The notes beneath the pieces are model-generated. The model ran no database searches. It had not been told where the DNA came from and saw only the letters and a list, made by a program, of their open reading frames with translations. Both the position numbers and the translations under genes were made by a program. A stretch of DNA of 64,000 nucleotides from the NCBI GenBank assembly GCA_964035545.1, contig OZ037772.1, forward strand, positions 7,384,389 through 7,448,388, written 5' to 3'. Position 1 is the stretch's first letter, and every line of letters starts with the position of its first letter. This stretch comes from Bugula neritina. Lineage: Eukaryota > Bryozoa > Gymnolaemata > Cheilostomatida > Bugulidae. Positions 24,901-39,900 of this stretch are shown here, piece by piece.

Positions 24901-27900
24901 GTCGTCTACTTTACATTTACATAAACCCAGTATGGTGTCTACTCCAATGTATGACTCACACACCTAAAGTGCAGCAGACGTTTACCAAAAGTATGAGTCA
25001 TCAAGATGCAATGCTTTAGTCAACACACCAGCTAATAAAACTAGTATGTGTTGTAAGTTGTAAAACTAATCAGACTGAAATAACAACTAGTAAAAGAAGT
25101 ATAACTAATAACAATAATCTAACTAGTACACATTAAAACTAGTAAATTATGTAATTTTACTAAAATTAATTTAACTAACACATGTAGTAAAACTAGAAGA
25201 AGTATAAATAGGGAAACTGAAATAACTCTTATAATATGAAATGTTAAAAAGAAAATATTATAATAAGAATGTAAAGCAAAAACATCAAAAACTTATAAAT
25301 AGAACAGAAGAACTGTAAAAGTTAACTGTTTTTTTTATTAATAAACTTAGAAAGGAGAATCTAAAGAGCAAAGGCAAAAATATCAAATGGAGAAGAAAAA
25401 AGTGATAATTTATGCTAGCAGTACCTCTTCAGAACAATAACTCTTCCATTGATCAAGGTCGAGACATTGGCCATCTTGGTTTCTTGTTTGACCTTCAGTA
25501 CAAAGGTCATATACTCTCTTTACGCAATCGGTTTCTCTCTCTTCTAAGAGAGTAAATCCTGCTGCACATGGGCATTGTCTGTCCGATGGCTGAAACGTCA
25601 TAGGGAAACGATACAGAAACATGATGACTCATCATAGCGAATAGGACTTGTAAGTATATTAGGTGAACATTTCACGAGTCAAATATAAGCTTCATTCAGT
25701 TAGTATGTATTTAAAAACATGATCAACAAAACCATTTTTAGAAAGAACTACGAACCTGGAAGTCACGCCCACTTCCTGTGCATTCACATGTGTCACTTCC
25801 TTCCACTGGTTGGCTAGCTTCTCCGCCGCAGCTGAAGCAGCCCGTTTGACCAGTGAGGTGGTTGAAATGGTCTACCGGGCAGTCCAGGCAGTCCGAGACG
25901 CTCCCCTTACTCTGAAGAGCATTGTATGTTCCTTTAGGGCACGCTAAGGGAGCCCCCGATGTTTGCGGGCAATAGTAGCCGGGTGGGCATGGGTAAGATC
26001 TGCCAAGAGAAGCATAAATATAATTTTATTACAAATGACAAATATTATAAAATTAAAAAAATTACCAATGTATTTTGAAACGAGTAAAACAAATTTCTTC
26101 TTTTATTATTATAAGAAAGAAGAAAACTTATGAAATAATTCTGAAAAGAAAGTTAATCATTTTTAAATTTAGCTTTAATGTAAAAACTAGCTTCAAAGTT
26201 TGATTTTCAATTTTTAATCTGAATGCAATAAATAAACTGTTAAGATGAGGAACTGACAAATGTAGAAAATATTAAATATAAGAAACACAAAAGTAACCTG
26301 GTAGAATCGAAGCCATGAGTAGCTGAGTCATTGCCAAGAGGTGCGTCAGTGACAGATCCCTCCATGCAGACGACACCAGCTCTACATGAGTCACAGTCAC
26401 TCCTGTCATCTCTGGCACCATAGTATCCAGGGGGACACGTTTCGCAGGTGCTTTCAAAGTCCACACGACTCGAGTTACCGTTATTCTTCTCTCTGTAGCC
26501 CAGAGGGCAAATGGTAGGCTGCATAGCACCTAAATAGCAGTAGGTGATTCATAGGAATTTCATAATATTGAATGTAATCTCAGTATACATGATTATAATG
26601 TACGCAAAAAAGGAGGTGAAATGATAAAGACAGACCTTAAAAAATATAGCATTAAATAATTATGATTGTTCCAGCCCAGTGAATATAAAACACAACTGAA
26701 GCCCACATTTTTTACAAATAATAGCGGATGGCAACAAACATAACGTTTAAAAGCAATAGTGTGTCATATCTTAGCCAATCAAACACGAGCATGTAGCCAT
26801 CGGTAATGCTTAGCTAATCAAACAAGAGCGTTATGTGCCAAAAATAATGTTTAACATCACTACAATGATGTCCACCACAAGAGTGCACATCATTGTAGTG
26901 GTTGGTTGGTTAGGAGGACAACTTAGATAGATATCAATGAACATGTGCAGCAGACAGTGCTGGAACAATTTGTGTGTAAAATATATGTGCAGGTGGGGAC
27001 GGGGGTGGGCCCACCCGGTATTAGATAGTCAGATTGACTTAGATCTGAGCGGACAACTCACCATCTCTTTCAAATCCTAAAATTCATATAGTCCATGAAA
27101 TCACAGAGGAAATTTGAAAACATGGAAAATTGTCGTTGAATTCACATGCTGCCTGGTATGGTAGCGGTACAAAGAATTCTAGATTATTCTAGCATTTCAA
27201 ATAGCAAACATGTCAGAATAAAACTAGATAACTTAAAGCAGTATCTGAATAAAACGGGCTGGCGGTGGTAAACAAAGTAGACTTGATGTTGTGGTGGTAC
27301 AAGTTAGATAAACATGATATTGTAGCATTACAAGCTAAATATTATATCTAGTATTGTGGCAGTAACAACTAAGTAGAGTTGGTACTGTGGCATTACAAGC
27401 TAAATATATTGCAACGTTACACGTCAGATATACCTAATATTACATGTTAGTTATATATGATATTGTAGCATCACAAACTACACATACCTGGTATTGTGGC
27501 GTTACACGGTGGTGCCTCACAGTAGTGACCTGGTGGACAGGGTATGGGAGAAGCACTTCTCATTGGACAGTAAGTTCCGGCGTTGCAAGGTAACTGGTAC
27601 TCGGCGTTCGTACAGTAATAGCCTGAGCTACAGTTTAGTTGAAGACTGCTGCCTGCGGGACAGTACGAGCCGTCGTCGCACTTGGTAGCTGAGATACTCG
27701 GGCTATCGGTCTCATTGAGGCTGGGACAGTAGAAGCCTGCAGGGCAGAGGAAACAATCGTCTACGGAACCTCCAGTCGTTGTGTCCCTGTAAAATGATCA
27801 GATAGTCAGTCAATCTACAACAGTAGCTTGACGTCTGCAAGAGCAAGACATCTGCAACAGTAGCTTGACGTCTGCAAGAGCATCTCAAGACGTCTGCATG

Positions 27901-30900
27901 CACAAAGCTATAAGGAAATAACATTCCAATATGGAGCCTGTACTTAAAACAAGGTATAGGGAAGGTATGAGGTGTAAACTCTAGCTCAATACTCAAATAC
28001 TGAAAACAACACGAAAGCTGAAACAACTAGAAACTTCCTGAGAAGATATGAAAAAATATAATGCAGCTACAGTGTTTATACTTAAAACAAAATATGAGAA
28101 GATAATGCTCCACTACATAGTTGATAGTTTGAAAAAGATAAAAACTTAAATAACTATGAGTTTCACTGGGAAGTATATAAATGAACATTTGAATGAAACA
28201 AATGAATAGAAATCAAGGTTTCAAGATGGAGGAGAGATAAAGCAGACGACATGCCTGTATGTTCCGCTGGGACAAGGCAAAGGTTCGTTACACGCCAGTT
28301 CACAGTAGAATCCCGCAGGACACGGGAATCTCGTGTAGTTGGAGATAGCGACATCATCGCAGAAGTACCCCGCCGGGCAATCCCTACACCACGTGTCATT
28401 GGTCGCTTCCGAGAGGTCATTGTAGGTGTACAGAGGGCATTCAGTCTCATTGCGATTGTATGGACAGAAGTAACCTGCAAGGGTAAAGTGACATACACAT
28501 TTCAGCCAATAGGCAATCGACAACACATCATGTATGACTAATCCTCACTGCCAAAAACAATGAAGTCTTATATTGTGAACAGATGATTTTTATAGTGAAA
28601 CACAAGAGAGATAGAGAAGCATCAAATTCCGTTGGAAAAATATAGACTGCTACACTCCAAATATAAAAAGTTGTCAACTGAAAAATAACACAACAGTGTC
28701 TAATGACTGATAACTATAATTCTGCCATAGGACCAGTAGACTGAGTTGTACCTGGGTTACACGGCTCTGAGTCTGTAGAAAGAGGGGGACAAATCCTTCC
28801 CGCAGGGCAGGGTCCACAGTCTAACTCAGATGTGGCGCCCGCTTTACTGATCACCTGCAAGTTATACGTTACATAGTGATACCTACATGTATAACCACAC
28901 AGATGAAGGATAAACGGCTCCTAAGGTATCACAACATCTTTACCTCAATTCTCAAAAATTATTACAGAGTGCAAATGTTTCTTGTATGAAACACTATAAT
29001 CTGAGGTAACTTTCTATGGACTGCAGAAATACATTTAGTTTTTAATCAACTAAATAAAAAAATACATTTTTTATCATGAATTGTCTAAATAAAAATACAT
29101 CAAACTGAAATTCAGAAGATTGTGTAAGACTTACGGTGCCGGGAGCGCAGGACTGGGGTATGATGGTACCGGCTTCACAGAAACGTCCATACGGGCACAG
29201 AGTTCCTACTGTCTCATTCACATCTGGCTGGGTGGGGGTGGGCGTCCAACTCCCCGATATGCACACAAATCCGGCGTTACAGTCAGTTTGAATCTCACCA
29301 TCTAGACAATACTTGCCTACAGTGAAACAAAATATAAATACAGACAAAATATACAGGGTAGAACGAGACCCAACATTGACGGCAGTGTGGGGCAGTGATA
29401 TCGCGCCCGTTACTTAACTAGACTAAAAGCTGAGTCCAAGTCAGTTTATCTACTCTCAAGTATGTAATAATGGATTTATTTGGAATCGAAGAACACCAAG
29501 TTACAGGTTAGAGCTCAAGGCACATCTATCTAAATCTTTCAGAATAAAGTTGTTTACAACTGGCAAAGAAGACTGCATAGATAGATTAGTATAGTATTGT
29601 AAAGACTACGTAGTATCAGAACAAATCATCGTAGCAGACGTGAGAGCTCAAGAAGCAGACGTACCAGCTACACAGGGCAGACAGTCATCTTGTGACTCCC
29701 CGCCAGTCTCGTTTCTGAATGTCCCAGGAGCACAGATCTCAGGAGTTTCAGTTCCTTCAGGACAGAATCGAGCCTCTGGACAGGTGACGGGCCAGGACGT
29801 ATTCTTGAGGCAGTAGTACCCGGCTGGGCAGTCTAGACAGGAAATTCCACCCTGGTTGGGTTGGTAAGTACCTGGTGGGATAATTATAATTTAGATTTAA
29901 CAAAAACCTTTTCAATCAGATTTTTCTCACAGAGATAGTGACTATAAACTTGTGTGAGAATCGTACCTATAAGTTAAATTTCACTAACTAATATTAAGTT
30001 ATCAGAGTATCCAGCAGTCCCAGTCACTAACTAATCAGAGTACCTCTGAGTCACAGTTACACGACTCATTCACTCACCAGAGGGACATGGCTCAGGATCC
30101 TTAGTGCCGTTGGAGGGGCAGTAGAACCCCTCAGGACAGAGATACTCAGTAGGAGTGGCGGAGGAGATGGCGGCGTCAGAAGGACAGTAGTAGCGCGGCT
30201 CACACAGTCCCGTAGGTTGAGTCAAGTTCAGTCCTTCACAGTACATTCCAGCATCACAGGGGAGACAATCCTCAACATTCTTGGCAGCTAAACACAGGAT
30301 AATGCTCAGTTATATGAATTGCAAGTTAGTTGTTCAAGGAAAATGCAATAGGTTCTATTTATAAAAAAGTAGGTTGTATTGTCTCGGATAACAACATGAT
30401 GGTTTTTACAATCTTTCAAAATGGTTCATTAAAATAGATGGTCATCAATACAGAGCTGTGTCAGCAAAAATTTGACCTCCAAAATTAAAGAGCATAGATT
30501 TTGAGAACTAAAGTAATATTTATTGAAAATAGAATAAATATTACTACATCAAAGGACAAGAAAAATCGTCTAGCTCTACAACAAAGCTATGACCATAAGT
30601 CGAAATAGTAGAAACGAAAATAAAAATGAAACCAATAGCAGTTTGTTACCTCTACGACCATAGTAAGTGCCGGCTGGGCAAGGTATAGCTATCTCCACTC
30701 CTTCTGGACAATAGTGACCAACGGGACAGAAATCGTTCCAGCCGTCCACATCTGTTGGCGTCTGCCGAGTGGAAGTGGATCTGCACCAGAACCCTTCCGA
30801 GCAGTTGCCGGTTGGAGCCGAGAGACCAACTGTCTCACAGTACATGCCGGCCGGGCACTCCAGGCAGGAGTGGATAGTGGCTCTCCCCATGTCGGGGTTA

Positions 30901-33900
30901 TAGTAACCTGAGAAAGAAAAGAAGTAATTAAACTGAAGAATCTGCAAGACCTTTCATAAATGTTAATGGCAAAATTTTGAACAGTGAATACAAAATACAG
31001 AAAATGCATGCATTAAGTCAATGCTGTTAGGAAGTAACACAACCAACTGATCAGAAAAAAACAAACTAAAGTAATTTAGAAAATACCACAATAATTAGAA
31101 AATAAAAATCTAGAAAATTAAATAAAACACTAAGATACAGACAGACAGACTAGTAGACTCACAATTACTACAGACTCCGGAACAAAACAAAAGCCAAGGA
31201 ATATTTTAACTCCAGTGTTTAAACTCAGCTAAACCAGGAACATACTAAAGCAGGCTTACCTTGATCACATGGGGTACCATCAGCGACTGATCCGTTAGGA
31301 CAGTAGTGGCCCGAGAGACAGGGCAGGGTGTAGTTCATGGCATTGTAGGGGCAAGTGTCCCCAGCAGGGCAAAGGTCACACTCAGAGTTCTGTTTGATTG
31401 GACTGTAAGAACCTGCAGAAGGAATCAAAATTATACTTTACAGATACATAGAATACTTGATTCTATTTCATTGGTGGAACAAACCACAATTAATATAGAT
31501 ATGTCTGTTCAGAAAAGTTTTATTGAATACAAAAAAGTTGAAAGAGATGAGGAGAGTCTTCACTGCCATTATTTACATATTAATAGCCAATCAGTGCTAA
31601 AATTATGGTTTTGTAGAAGTTGAAGTAGCCTCTACTGAATCATAGCACTATTATATATTATATACATCATCATAGCCTGCAGCTCCTACTGACCTGGCGC
31701 ACAAGGTCGGGGCGACGTGTCACCTGACTGACAGTAATGACCTTCAGGACAAGGATATCCTATGACATAGTCGGTAGGGGTGGCGGTGTTAGAGCCCCCG
31801 CTACATATGTATCCAGCATCACAGTCTGGAGTGTTGCCTACAAGCAATGTATTATGGTGTCTGTATTGTATAATCTACAGGGAGAATAACTTCAAAAGAA
31901 GAACAGTATTATATGTACTTGAGATAGAAGAATCCGAGCTAATAAAATGTTTATTTAATAATAAATATATCTTCTATAACATAAGACAAAATATGTAACT
32001 TTCTATAATTCTGTTGTAAAAACTATTTCTGAACAAAATATTCCATGATGCAAATGTGGGAAAATGTGGAAAAAAATCTTTGAACTTAAAACAATAAAAT
32101 ACTCTCTAGTCACATGAGAAATGTTTTTATTAAGTCTTCCAGTTTACAAACTTTTACACCGTTTCTAGAAAATAAGCAGCAGTCAACCAAACTGTTTTAC
32201 CTGCGAGCAGTCTCACCCGAGTAAAGTTTTACCTGCAAATAATCTCACCTGAGCTGGAGCTCTCCGGGGTGCAGTATTTGCCGGGAGGACACGGCGTACA
32301 CTGCGAGACGTTGTAAAAGCCGGTCTCTATGGCGATAGTGCCGCTGGGGCACGGTACAGGATATTCGGAACCTTCCGGACAGTAGTTGCCGAGAGGACAT
32401 CTTAGATGCTCAGGTAGCCGGTCCGATACACTCCCGTTACAGTAGTAGCTGTTTAATGAGAACCAAACAATAAGTAGATTGATGTGATAGCTCCTAGTGT
32501 TGTTATAAATAACTCTAAATAAAATACACATCTGCATAAGATAGAAGGGATAAAGAGAGCCCCGTAAGTTTAGTATATTCGTCTCATCTTGTTTCATTTC
32601 ATTAACAAGTTCAACAAGAAAGTGCGTCATTTTACTTTATTTAGTACACATCAGCAAATCAGGACCAAATTGTGAAAAATGAGATATAGAGTGTGAACTG
32701 TATTAAGTTTGATGAGAAAATGGAAAAAATAGAGTGTATGTGATAAGGATAGTGATAGGGCCTAATTATTCACCAACAGAAAAACTAGTAGTGGTGCAGG
32801 CCTAACATTTTCAGCAACCAATCATTTAACTCCCATCCTGAATCATATTCCAAGCAATGAATCACCGAACACATACAGATTATCTCAACCTCGCAAAATT
32901 CACTGCAGGACTACTTTAAATGCTCGAGGTAGCCATTAAAAACAACACATAATAGTTTTTAAACCACAAAACATCAGCACCACAACAGAACATAGACTGA
33001 GTGTATTCCATACCCAGGCGAGCAGGGGCCGTCTGGCCACACCTCCCCTGTAGTCTCACAGTAGTAGCCCGAGGGGCAGGGCTGGCACTCCTCTATTGAT
33101 ACTCGGTGAGTGACGTTGTTGATGGTCCCCGAGGGGCAGGGGTACTGAGTAGCGTAGGCTGTGCCCACAGGGCAGTAGTGACCTTTGGGACAGGAGGAGT
33201 CGTTGAGTGATGACGTGGCATCATAGGTATTGTCACAGTAGAATCCTACACACAGGAGAGCAAGTAGAGAATCAACTGTGGATAACTGTTACACAGCTTA
33301 TGTAGAGTAGGCGTGTGAATACGTGACTTACTAATGTAAAACCGATACAGAAATAATAGTCACCATGTGGTTCATGTATAGTTAATTTATGTGCATAGTT
33401 GATATGTTATCATGTAATAAAATATTGTATATTATAACATAATGTATATAATATAATGTGTTATAATATGATATAACAACACCTATAATATAATAATATA
33501 TATTATAATATATTATAATAACACAATACATAATATAACGAAATTTAATATAATATATATCATATTACAATACAAAAATGCATAATATAATAATACATAA
33601 TATAATATAATATAACATAATACAAGATCATGGTAACATAATATAACAATACTGTCACCTTCATCGCAGACTCTGCACTCGAATTGACCCTCGTCTGGGG
33701 TCCAGGTACCATTCTCACACCTGTACGGAGACACTGAGCCGTCTAGACAGTAGTGACCTGAAAATCAAATAGTGTTGAGTCAGCGTCTACTATACTGGCA
33801 GCAGCATGATTAGTCAACCGACTGATCATGCAGAATGAACGTATTTTAAACATTCATTCAACCGTTAGGCCAAATCAAGTGACTAGAACTATCATATAAG

Positions 33901-36900
33901 CAGGGGGCAGATTTTGAACTTATAAGTTGGTCAAATTCTCTTTGATTAGCTTTTGCTAGCAGGAGACAATAAATTCACTACTTTTCCAAGCTTTGCATTA
34001 TGCGAATGAATTTTTCTTTCGATGTTTGAACACAGTTGCATCGAATGAAACAACATGTAAACAGAAACCACAAATTCACCCGTAGAAGCATCCATTCACA
34101 TAATGTGAAGTAATAAAAACACAGTGATAGACTCTGATTGGGTTGCTATGAGTCATTGACAAACGTTTACACTCACCGGGTGGGCAGATGTAGTCAGTAG
34201 GTGTTGGAGTTGTCTGCCCTTCAGGACAGTAGAATCCTCTAGAACATTCTCCGGTGACGACAGAAGAGCCAGGCTGTGAGCAGTAGTATCCGGCAGTACA
34301 GGGTGTGCACTCAGACTAGAATATAGGTAGAGTATATGTACCTGTTGACCATCTACTCAGACTATCTTCTGTCTAATATACTGTATGCAGAGTGTATACT
34401 CAGACTATATCTACTGTATACTCAGACTATATCTACTGTATGCAGACTATATCTACTGTATGCAGACTGTATACTCAGACTATATCTACTGTATGCAGAC
34501 TGTATACTCAGACTATATCTACTGTATGCAGACTGTATACTCAGACTATATCTACTGTATGCATACTGTATACTCAGACTATATCTACTGTATACTCAGA
34601 CTATATCTACTGTATGCAGACTATATCTACTGTATGCAGACTGTATACTCAGACTATATCTACTGTATGCAGACTGTATACTCAGACTATATCTACTGTA
34701 TGCAGACTGTATACTCAGACTATATCTACTGTATACTCAGACTATATCTACTGTATGCAGACTATATCTACTGTATGCAGACTGTATACTCAGACTATAT
34801 TTACTGTATGCAGACTGTATACTCAGACTACAAAAGGTTTACCTGACTTGTTAGCCGGAGCTGGTTGCTAAATGTTCCATTATCGCACGGGACGGGGGTA
34901 GAACTACCCTCAGGGCAGTAATGACCAACCGGACAGTCAATATCCTCAGCTGTAGAGGATCCGTTGGGACAGAAGTATCCTTCTGCACACAGCCCTGTCA
35001 CATTCTCTCTGCAATATTTCCACAGTATATGACATGTCTGTTTACTAAATAGTGTATTATAATATATTATTAATTATAATATAATGCGGTATAAACTATG
35101 CACCAGCTATGGAGCAGCCGTGGTCTAAGGGTTAGAGCTTTTGCCTAGTAAACACTGGGTCATGGGTCCGAGCCTGGACAAAAGCCATTGGTGATGTTAG
35201 GAAGAGCATCCAGTCATAATTGCTCCTGTGCCTCATTTAAATAAGTCCTTAGCCTAATTTAACAAGAAACCCTTTCCATCAGAGGTTTCTCACAGGGATG
35301 ATGACTATAAACTTGCGTGAGATTTATTTTATAAGCTATACACCAGTTACTGAAACAGATACAAACCTTTCATAGAACTGGCAGTAGTAGCCTGGGTTAC
35401 AAGTCGTTGGTTCTGACGAGCCTGCGGGACAGTATGTACCGGGTGGGCATACGTCCCCGTATTGTGTTGTTTGGTTACTGTCAGAACCTCCGCTACAGTA
35501 CCATCCGACATCACAAAGACCTGTAAATATGACTTAAGGTTCTTAGCAAGAAATCAACAGAGATATAAGTTGTATGGTTAGCATATCTTTGCAAGATCTG
35601 ATCAATTCATGGTGTAAAATATCACTACAGTCAATAATTTCCAGCATTATTGTTCCTTACTTTAGAAGTTCTGATTTATGAAAATGATGTTCTCAGAATG
35701 CGAGAGCAAAAACAATTCCAAATATGTTTCAATATTGAAAATGACACCAATTAAGCAATTTTGTCCTTTTCAATCATGAGAGTAAAAGCTAGAGAAGTCG
35801 TAAAAAGTTATTAAAAAAGAGTTTAGGGTAAATTTTCTTTAAAGAATACAGTTTCAAGATTAAGAAATAAACTTGACTGACCAGTTGGGGCGGAGTTGCC
35901 GAAGCCCTCACAGTAGAGGCCGGGATCACAGGCTACACACCAGGCTATGTCTGTAGCTCTCATCTGCTGATTGTAGGAGCCGGGAGGACATGGGTTGGTG
36001 AAGTTACTCGGTGTGGACTGAGGGCAGTAGTGACCGACTGGACACTCGTACGGGGCGTAGTCAAACGTCCCAACAGGACAGAAATAACCAGCGGGACAGC
36101 TGCAAAAGTACTTTCGCATTTTAATAAATTTCCACAAATTTCTGCATTTTAATTAACTTCTACCAAATTGGATTAAAATCACATAAAATCACAAAACATG
36201 TTTATGCAGGATATGGGAAGACAACTACAAGCTGTTAACCCACCTGAGGCAGTTGTCTTCCCCTGTGTCAGGCTGATAGGTTCCTGCGGCGCACGGCTCT
36301 GGTAGGTCACTTCCTTCCAGACAAAAGTGGCCCACCGGGCAGACGGCTCCGTTAGGTACAAAGTCACCTGGGCAGGTGCTGTCATTAACTGACCACGGGT
36401 TTGGGAGTGGATTGGCGCTGACACAGTAGTAGCCTGCTGAGCAGACGTCTGTTGGCTCAGTCATATGAGTGTCTATAAATAGATTGACAGTCTATATATA
36501 GATTGACAGGTGATGTGAGTGTCTAAAAATGCGCATTTCCTGTGAGTAGGTGTAATTATGTGGTATCATGAGAGTGATGATAAGTAGGCTGATGTTTTAT
36601 GTAATGAGTGTCTATAAGATATTAATATATTGTGAATTGGGAGCTATTTACTGAATGTGAGGGAGAGGCAACTCCTCAATACTGTCAAATTCAACATAAA
36701 AGTGTCAGTAAGCATAAAATATAACGACTGACTGACCAATGACTGACTGACTGACTACTGACTGACTAATGACTGGCTAATGACTCACTAATGACTGATT
36801 GACTAATGACTGACTGACTACTGACTGACAACTGACTGACTAATGACTGACTGACTAATGACTGACTGACTACTGACTGACTAATGACTCACCTCTACAG

Positions 36901-39900
36901 TACATGCCAGAGTCACACGGAGTACACTCACTCTCACTGCTCAGGCCGGTTCTGTTGCTATAAGTACCGGCAGGGCAGGACTTCCAGTCCACTCCTGTAC
37001 CGTTGGCACAGTAGTAGCCTCTCGGACAGACGTGTGTGGCTGAGTCAATCTCACCTGCAGAGAGATCATATTATACTCCTCTGCATTTATTCCATCACAG
37101 AAATATGTTAGCAACACCAAAACACCATCACTTATAAAACATTTAGTTAAGTTATTAAATTACTTATTAACTTATACGTTAAAATTAAAATTAAAAATAT
37201 TCATTTACTTATTACAGTTTTAAAGACTTATTACCCACAATAGCTAATAGATTTAAAGAAGAAATAACATATTACAGACAAAAAAATGGCAGCTCATATG
37301 GAAACTGATTTTAGCTTAGATTTGAACTTTTCTGAAAGAATAGTCTTCAACAGTGGCAGATGCTTCTACTGCTATTACAATTAGATAGACTGCTACTACA
37401 ATGACCCACCTTCTACAATCAGTTAGACTGCTACAGTGACCCACCTTCTACTATCAGTTAGACTGCTACAGTGACCCACCTTCTACTATCAGTTAGACTG
37501 CTACAGTGACCCACCTTCTACTATCAGATCTGGAGTACAGTAGAAACCTTCTGGACACTCATGACATTCGTAAGCTCCTTCGTAGTCTGTGTAGGTGCCT
37601 GCCGGACATTTGGTAGGGGCTGGACTACCTTCCACACAGTACACAGCAATGGGGCAGATGATCTCAGTCTCCACAATAGACCCAGTTGGACAGTAGTATC
37701 CTGAATTATAACAAAACTTAAAACATCAAATCATCAAAACAAACAGGAAGAGCTAAAATCAAAATTATGTTCCCAAACTATATCTACAAGAAACAGAGGT
37801 GAAACCGGGTGAGAAAAAAATTCCAGCTGATCAGTTGGTGTAATGATAACTGTTTCAAACCAGGTGAAATTATCTGTGAAATAATTGCTTAATCCCAGAG
37901 CATAAAAAAAATATAAGTCTTAGGTAGACAAACAGACAGACACAATTGGATAAGCTTAGTTTCCAACTCATGTATTGTATGAGTTGAATTAATCATTCTG
38001 AATAAAGATGACTGAGTAATAAGACAGGATACGTCTGCAAATGTTACCTTGTCTGCATAATCCAGTGGGTTGAGTAAGGCCCCATGACTCACAGTAGTAT
38101 CCCTGAGTGCAGGGTGTACATTGTTCTACAGAGGAGAGGCCTGATTGGTTGGAATACGTGCCGTTACTGCAGTTCATTTCATACTCACTCCCTGAAATAA
38201 AAAGAGACAAGTTTGAGTGCTCCTTTAAACTAACTGATTGTAACTGTGTTTCAGCCCAAGAGCACCAATGGAGTTTATTTTATTCAAAAGTTTAAAAACA
38301 GAAATTTTAAGAGAAAGGTGTCTGTCAAAGGCGACAAAACAGATAGTATATTCCAGCTACTTGAGACAATACCAGAAAGTGCAATGGCTGAAGTGGAAAA
38401 ATAAATAAACTCAAGTAGAAAATACATTAATTGTGACGTTTCCTCTGCGAGTTTGTGAAACCTCCTGGTGCCTCTCACCATGCCGGTAACACGGATAAAG
38501 GTCATCCATAGAGACAAAGAAGCCGGATGACCTTTTAATGACCTTGATCATATGTCTCATGTTAGGTTAGTACACTAATCACTGCACATTTTCTGCTCTC
38601 CAAAAAGGAGGTTTTAATATAAGTACAAAATCTGCACAGATTTTACTAAATCTCACCCATTAGGAGACACACTGCCATGTCCTGATAACTGTTGATCAAT
38701 AGTGACCTATAAACACCAACCTGCTGGACAATAGTGACCGACAGTGCACACATTTTCAGTGGGAGAACTTGACCCGACAGGACAGAAATGTCCTTCTTGA
38801 CAGACTCCAGCCACCGAGCTCAGACCTACACAGAGGTAAGTAGTATATGTCAGAGAAACTGAGTAAGTTAAGTTACAGCATAGCTAGAGAATGGAAGATC
38901 TAGTGAACTCATGAGCTTAAAATCTCACCAGACTTTTTACATGTTGTTAATATCTTAAGCAGGTGAAAACGCTTTCAAGGGTGCAACTTGTAGTAAATAA
39001 TTAAAACATACTAGAATAACTATAGAAATCGACAGCAGACTAATAGCACTTGACTCAAGTTTACTAGTGGTACCACCATGAAGTTCTACACAGTATTCCA
39101 ATGAAATACTAAACTTACCAACATTATTACAGTGAAAATCTAAACTCACCAGCAGTGTTACAGTAAAAGCCTAAACTCACCAGTAGTATTACAGTAAAAG
39201 CCTCCAGTACAGTCCAGACATTCAGAAAGCGCCATTCTGCCCAGATCTGGATTGAAGGTACCAGCTGGGCACTCGACAGGCTCGTCTGTTCCCTCGGGAC
39301 AGTAACTTCCTGTTGGACAGATATCCCCGATATCTGAACCTGTAAGAAACAAAACTAACTACTCTAATAGCTGATTGGGATTTTTGGTGGAAGGTGCTGT
39401 AATACCACAAATAAAAGTGCAAATCTGGAGCCGTAGTGTGGTATTTTGTTAAAAAAAGTAAATACCATGTATATAGGTTTTGCTGAAACAAATTAGGTGA
39501 CCTACCATGAAGGTTTAGACCCTATCCAAAACAGTTGTCTTAACTTTAAGCAATCAAAAGGAAATGAACAAAACTACATTCAACCAGTAACATGCAAAAG
39601 AGCTGAATACACAGCGATACATATAAATTTATAGTATTACATGGTAACACTGACCTAGCTGCGGTGTTGTCGTGTTACAGGAAACTCTGCAGAAATATCC
39701 AGCGGATGAGAGTCTGTGAGGATAGATTAGCCCAAGTTCATCACAAGCGTAACCTCCCGGACAGGGGGCGCACTCAGACTGCGCTGTAAGACCTGCAAAA
39801 AGTAAATAAGCCTGAAATAACACTAGGATCAGATAGTGCTGTTCTTAACTTACTCTTCATAAAAGGATGACAGCTAACACACCCTAATCAACACAGTGTT

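Noticed and set aside
34336-34871. Three overlapping 150-170 codon plus-strand frames
   Set aside because: All translate the 34.3-kb minisatellite in different frames; no splice or start context.
35110-35185. Functional tRNA gene
   Set aside because: A- and B-box-like sequences are present but no cloverleaf can be completed; the same sequence recurs with a shared body, so it is a SINE.
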